Shown one piece after another: positions 13,010-15,811 of a stretch of 15,811 bases of DNA. Below the pieces are notes generated by a model. It did not search any database, was not told the origin of the DNA, and saw nothing but the letters and a program-made list of their open reading frames with translations. Source of the stretch: DATAOG01 sp046727895 (GTDB lineage Bacteria; Pseudomonadota; Alphaproteobacteria; Geminicoccales; Geminicoccaceae); assembly GCA_046727895.1 (NCBI GenBank), contig JBKPDM010000425.1:1-15811 (forward strand), given 5' to 3'. Position 1 is the stretch's first letter, and each line of letters starts with the position of its first letter. Both the position numbers and the translations under genes were made by a program.

Positions 13010-14754
13010 ACCCCTTCGAGGAACTGCGATTCGACGTTCTCGAGGCGATCGCCGCCTGCCAGAAGGCGGGCGAGTTGCCTGAGGCGCTGCCCCTCGATCG
13101 GGTCACGGTCGAACCGCCGCGCGACCCGGCGCACGGCGACGCGGCGACCAACGCCGCCATGCTGCTGGCCAAGGCGGCCCGGCAGGCGCCGCTCGCGATT
13201 GCCGAGGTCCTGGCCGCCCGGCTCCTGGACCTCCCAAAGGTGGACACGGTCGAGATCGCCAAGCCGGGCTTCGTCAATCTGCGCCTGACCGACGCTTTCT
13301 GGCGGGCGCAGGTGCGGGTCGCCCTCGAAACCGGCCCGGCCTACGGCGCCGCCGATCTGGGCCGCGGCCGCGCGGTCAACGTCGAATATTGCTCGGCCAA
13401 TCCGACCGGACCGCTGCACATCGGCCACGTCCGGGGCACCGCCTTTGGCGACGCGCTCGCCAATCTGCTCGCCATGATGGGCTGGCGGGTCACCCGCGAA
13501 TATTACGTCAACGACGGTGGCGCTCAGGTCGAGATGCTGGCGCGCTCGGTGCACCATCGCTATCTGGGCGCGCTCGGCTGCGCCCCGCCGACGCCGCCCG
13601 AGGGCTGGTACCCCGGCGATTACCTGGTTCCGCTCGCCCGGCAGATCGCCGAGGAGGACGGCGATCGCTGGGCGGATGCGGCGGAGGATGTCTGGCTGCC
13701 CGAGTTCCGCGCGCGCGCCGTCGACGCGATGCTCGCGCTGATCAGGCAGGACCTGGCTGCGCTTGGGGTCGAGCACGATGTGTTCACCTCAGAGGCGGCG
13801 CTGATCCGCGCGCGGCGCGTCGAGCAGGCGCTCGAGCAGCTGGAGCGCCGGGGCCTGATCTACACCGGCACGCTGCCGCCGCCGAAGGGCCGGCCGAGCG
13901 AGGACTGGGAGCCGGTGCCGCTGCTGCTGTTCCGCGCCACCGAGCACGGCGACGACAGCGACCGCCCGCTCAAGAACTCGAAGGGCGAGTGGACCTATCT
14001 CGCCGCCGATCTCGCCTACCACCTGGACAAGATCCAACGCGGCGCCGAGGAGCTGATCGACGTCTGGGGCGCCGATCACGGCGGCTATGTCAAGCGGCTG
14101 CAGGCGGGCGTGCGCGCGCTGAGCGAGGGTCGGGTCGAGCTCGACGTCAAGATCTGCCAGCTGGTCAATCTGCTCGATGGCGGCCAGCCGCTCAAGATGT
14201 CGAAGCGGGCGGGTCGCATCGTGACCCTGCGTGACGTGATCGACGAGGTCGGCCGGGACGTGGTCCGCTTCATCATGTTGAGCCGCAAGAATGATGCGCC
14301 GCTCGACTTCGACCTGGCCAAGGTCACCGAGCAGTCGCGCGACAACCCGGTATGGTATGTCCAGTACGCGCATGCCCGAATCTGCTCGGTCAAGCGGCAT
14401 GCCGGCGCGGCTGGCCTGCCGGTCGAGCACGCGACCCTGGCCGAGGCGCCGCTCGAGCCGCTGGTCGACCCGGCGGAGCTTGCCCTGATCAGGCAGATCG
14501 CCGCTTGGCCGCGGGTTCTCGAGGCCGCGGCCATGCAGCATGAACCACACCGGATCGCGTTTTATCTGACCGATCTGGCGGCGAGCTTCCATGCGCTCTG
14601 GAATCAGGGTAAGGAGCGTCCGGAGCTGCGTTTTCTGCGACCCGACGAGCCGGCGCTGAGCCAGGCCCGCCTGGCGATGATTTCGGCGGTGCAGATCGTG
14701 CTCGCCAGTGGTCTCGAAGTGATCGGGGTCCGTCCCGCGGAGGAATTGATCTGA
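13006..14754 (+). CDS. argS: Arginyl-tRNA synthetase
   Basis: Class I aminoacyl-tRNA synthetase charging tRNA-Arg. The 582 residues match the family. In order: N-terminal additional domain (about 1-115, with PRDPAHGDAATNAAM), catalytic Rossmann domain with NPTGPLHIGHVRG (HIGH at 138-141), the YYVNDGGAQ segment, WGADHGGYVKRL, and KMSKRAG (397-403); then the anticodon-binding/DALR helical domain, with VWYVQYAHARICS at its start and a C-terminus ending in AEELI. The ATG overlaps the dgt stop by 4 nt. An Arg-tRNA synthetase next to dgt and followed by an envelope protein gene is the arrangement I associate with alphaproteobacteria. Confidence 0.98.
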   Translation: MNPFEELRFDVLEAIAACQKAGELPEALPLDRVTVEPPRDPAHGDAATNAAMLLAKAARQAPLAIAEVLAARLLDLPKVDTVEIAKPGFVNLRLTDAFWRAQVRVALETGPAYGAADLGRGRAVNVEYCSANPTGPLHIGHVRGTAFGDALANLLAMMGWRVTREYYVNDGGAQVEMLARSVHHRYLGALGCAPPTPPEGWYPGDYLVPLARQIAEEDGDRWADAAEDVWLPEFRARAVDAMLALIRQDLAALGVEHDVFTSEAALIRARRVEQALEQLERRGLIYTGTLPPPKGRPSEDWEPVPLLLFRATEHGDDSDRPLKNSKGEWTYLAADLAYHLDKIQRGAEELIDVWGADHGGYVKRLQAGVRALSEGRVELDVKICQLVNLLDGGQPLKMSKRAGRIVTLRDVIDEVGRDVVRFIMLSRKNDAPLDFDLAKVTEQSRDNPVWYVQYAHARICSVKRHAGAAGLPVEHATLAEAPLEPLVDPAELALIRQIAAWPRVLEAAAMQHEPHRIAFYLTDLAASFHALWNQGKERPELRFLRPDEPALSQARLAMISAVQIVLASGLEVIGVRPAEELI

Positions 14755-14785
14755 CCCGCCACCGCTTGTTGCCATAGGTGTTGCC

Positions 14786-15811
14786 GTGCCTGATCCGATG
14801 TCATCGGTGACAGCTGACCGTACCCGCCGCCCGGTGCTGGAAACGCCGGCGCCACCGCGCGGTCGCCCGCGCCACTCGCGTCTGCTTCTGATCGGTTTGC
14901 CGATCTTCGCCGCGTTCGCGGCGTTTGGGGCGATCGTCTGGCTCGCTTACGAGCACGGGACTCCTGGCTCCGCGATCGGCGAGCCGCCGCTGGTCAAGGC
15001 GCCGGCGATGGCGATCAAGCTCGCTCCCGACGACCCGAACGCTTCCACGGTGGCCGATCAGGGCGACGTTCGGGAATTGCTGAGCGACAGGCCGGCGGGT
15101 CAATTGGAGCAGCTCCTGCCGCCGCCCGAAGAACCCCTGGTGCCGCCGCCCACAGGCACGAGCCCGTCGCCCGCCAACGAGGCGACGGCGCCCACGACCA
15201 ATCTGACCCAAGGCTCGACGGCGCCGACCGATGTGACCGAACCGGCGAGCCCGAGCGGGCCAGAGGTCGCGACAGCGCCGACCGCAACAGCGCCGAGCAC
15301 CGAGGCGTCGACTGCAACAGCGCCGAGCACCGAGGCGCCGACTGCGGAAGCGCCGAGCACCGAGGCGCCGACTGCGGAGGCGCCGAGTGCACAGGCGTCT
15401 GCGCCGGTGGCCGAGCCGCCGCCCGCGTTGACCCCTGACGAGAAAGCTCCGCCCGAGCAAGCCGCGCCGGCCCCGTCCCAGGAAGCCGAGAAAACGCTGG
15501 ACGCGTTGTTCGCGGAGATCACCGGCTCCAACGGCTCGGCGCCCCCGGCCAGCAAAACGCCTGCCGACCACACCGCGCCGGCCGAAACCCCGGTTGCCAC
15601 AGCACCTCCGGCCTCGCCGCCGGCGTCCCAGGCGGTCCAACCTCCAGCGGTAGCGCCCGCTCCGACGGCAGCACGGCAGTCGACCTTGTCAACGACACCC
15701 TCGACGAGCCAGACGGAGGGGACCGCCATCGCATCCGGCGAACCGCTCAGGCAGCCTTACGAGCCGACCTCGCGAGCGCCGGCCGGGCAGCAGTCGGTCG
15801 ACGTGCAGCCC
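14786..15811 (+). CDS. Ala/Pro/Thr-rich single-pass membrane protein, probable SPOR-domain protein, 3'-truncated by window edge
   Basis: The frame is open from GTG at 14786 to the last base (342 codons). TAGGTG lies 5 nt upstream of the GTG; an ATG at 14798 is the alternative start. Layout: a short basic cytoplasmic tail (RRPVLETPAPPRGRPRHSR), one membrane segment at about 33-55 (LLLIGLPIFAAFAAFGAIVW), then a long low-complexity periplasmic region rich in Ala, Pro, Thr and Ser. This region includes a threefold 10-residue repeat. One segment, EAEKTLDALFAEITG, looks structured. Position 31 nt after argS and this architecture match the alphaproteobacterial proteins that end in a peptidoglycan-binding SPOR domain and precede nagZ and scpAB. 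The SPOR domain itself would lie beyond the window and is not seen. The alternative is another Pro-rich envelope protein such as a TonB-like or division protein. Confidence 0.75.
   Translation, partial: MPDPMSSVTADRTRRPVLETPAPPRGRPRHSRLLLIGLPIFAAFAAFGAIVWLAYEHGTPGSAIGEPPLVKAPAMAIKLAPDDPNASTVADQGDVRELLSDRPAGQLEQLLPPPEEPLVPPPTGTSPSPANEATAPTTNLTQGSTAPTDVTEPASPSGPEVATAPTATAPSTEASTATAPSTEAPTAEAPSTEAPTAEAPSAQASAPVAEPPPALTPDEKAPPEQAAPAPSQEAEKTLDALFAEITGSNGSAPPASKTPADHTAPAETPVATAPPASPPASQAVQPPAVAPAPTAARQSTLSTTPSTSQTEGTAIASGEPLRQPYEPTSRAPAGQQSVDVQP
15287..15403 (+). repeat. 30-bp in-frame tandem repeat (10-residue units) in the membrane protein gene
   Basis: Units at 15287-15316, 15317-15346 and 15347-15376, plus a degenerate fourth at 15377-15403, encode variants of (T/E)APSTEA(P/S)TA. 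The units differ by few bases, so the array is young. It lies in the predicted periplasmic linker and probably varies in length between strains. Confidence 0.75.

Overview
The window is very GC-rich by eye, densely coded, and reads as chromosomal DNA of an alphaproteobacterium, probably Rhodospirillales-like. The grounds are the serC-serA pair with the alphaproteobacterial/archaeal-type SerC, and the order erpA<->dgt-argS-(envelope protein), which I recall as typical of that class. No rRNA, tRNA, CRISPR array, phage gene or transposase is visible.

Layout. (A) 1-2707: the 3' part of serC, then serA, the two consecutive enzymes of serine synthesis. (B) 2845-8632: a probable nucleobase/nucleoside salvage cassette. 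It holds a yeast-type cytosine deaminase, a BMP-family periplasmic binding protein, a double-domain ABC ATPase and two permeases. The binding-protein gene is broken by an apparent one-base deletion. It is separated from the ATPase gene by a 678-nt stretch rich in short repeats. The second permease seems to start at ATC. (C) 8666-11746, minus strand: erpA, xthA, an unusual HhH endonuclease III-like protein and an ATP-grasp ligase related to D-Ala-D-Ala ligase. This group converges on the transporter. A good sigma70-like promoter precedes erpA. (D) 11816-15811, plus strand: dgt and argS overlap by ATGA. They are followed by an alanine/proline/threonine-rich single-pass membrane protein that runs off the window and is probably the start of a SPOR-domain envelope protein.

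How it fits together. The transporter would import a nucleoside or base, and the deaminase would convert cytosine to uracil for the pyrimidine pool. With the binding protein frameshifted, either the cassette is decaying or the assembly has an error; this is the first thing to settle. Region D is housekeeping: dNTP control, tRNA charging and cell envelope. Region C mixes Fe-S cluster delivery with DNA repair.

No clearly new multi-gene system is present. The most interesting points are the lesion in the binding protein, the ATC start, the repeat-rich gap with its duplicated leader, small hairpins on the serA ribosome-binding site and the deaminase stop codon, the HhH protein without the glycosylase lysine or Fe-S cysteines, and the lack of a clear dgt start.
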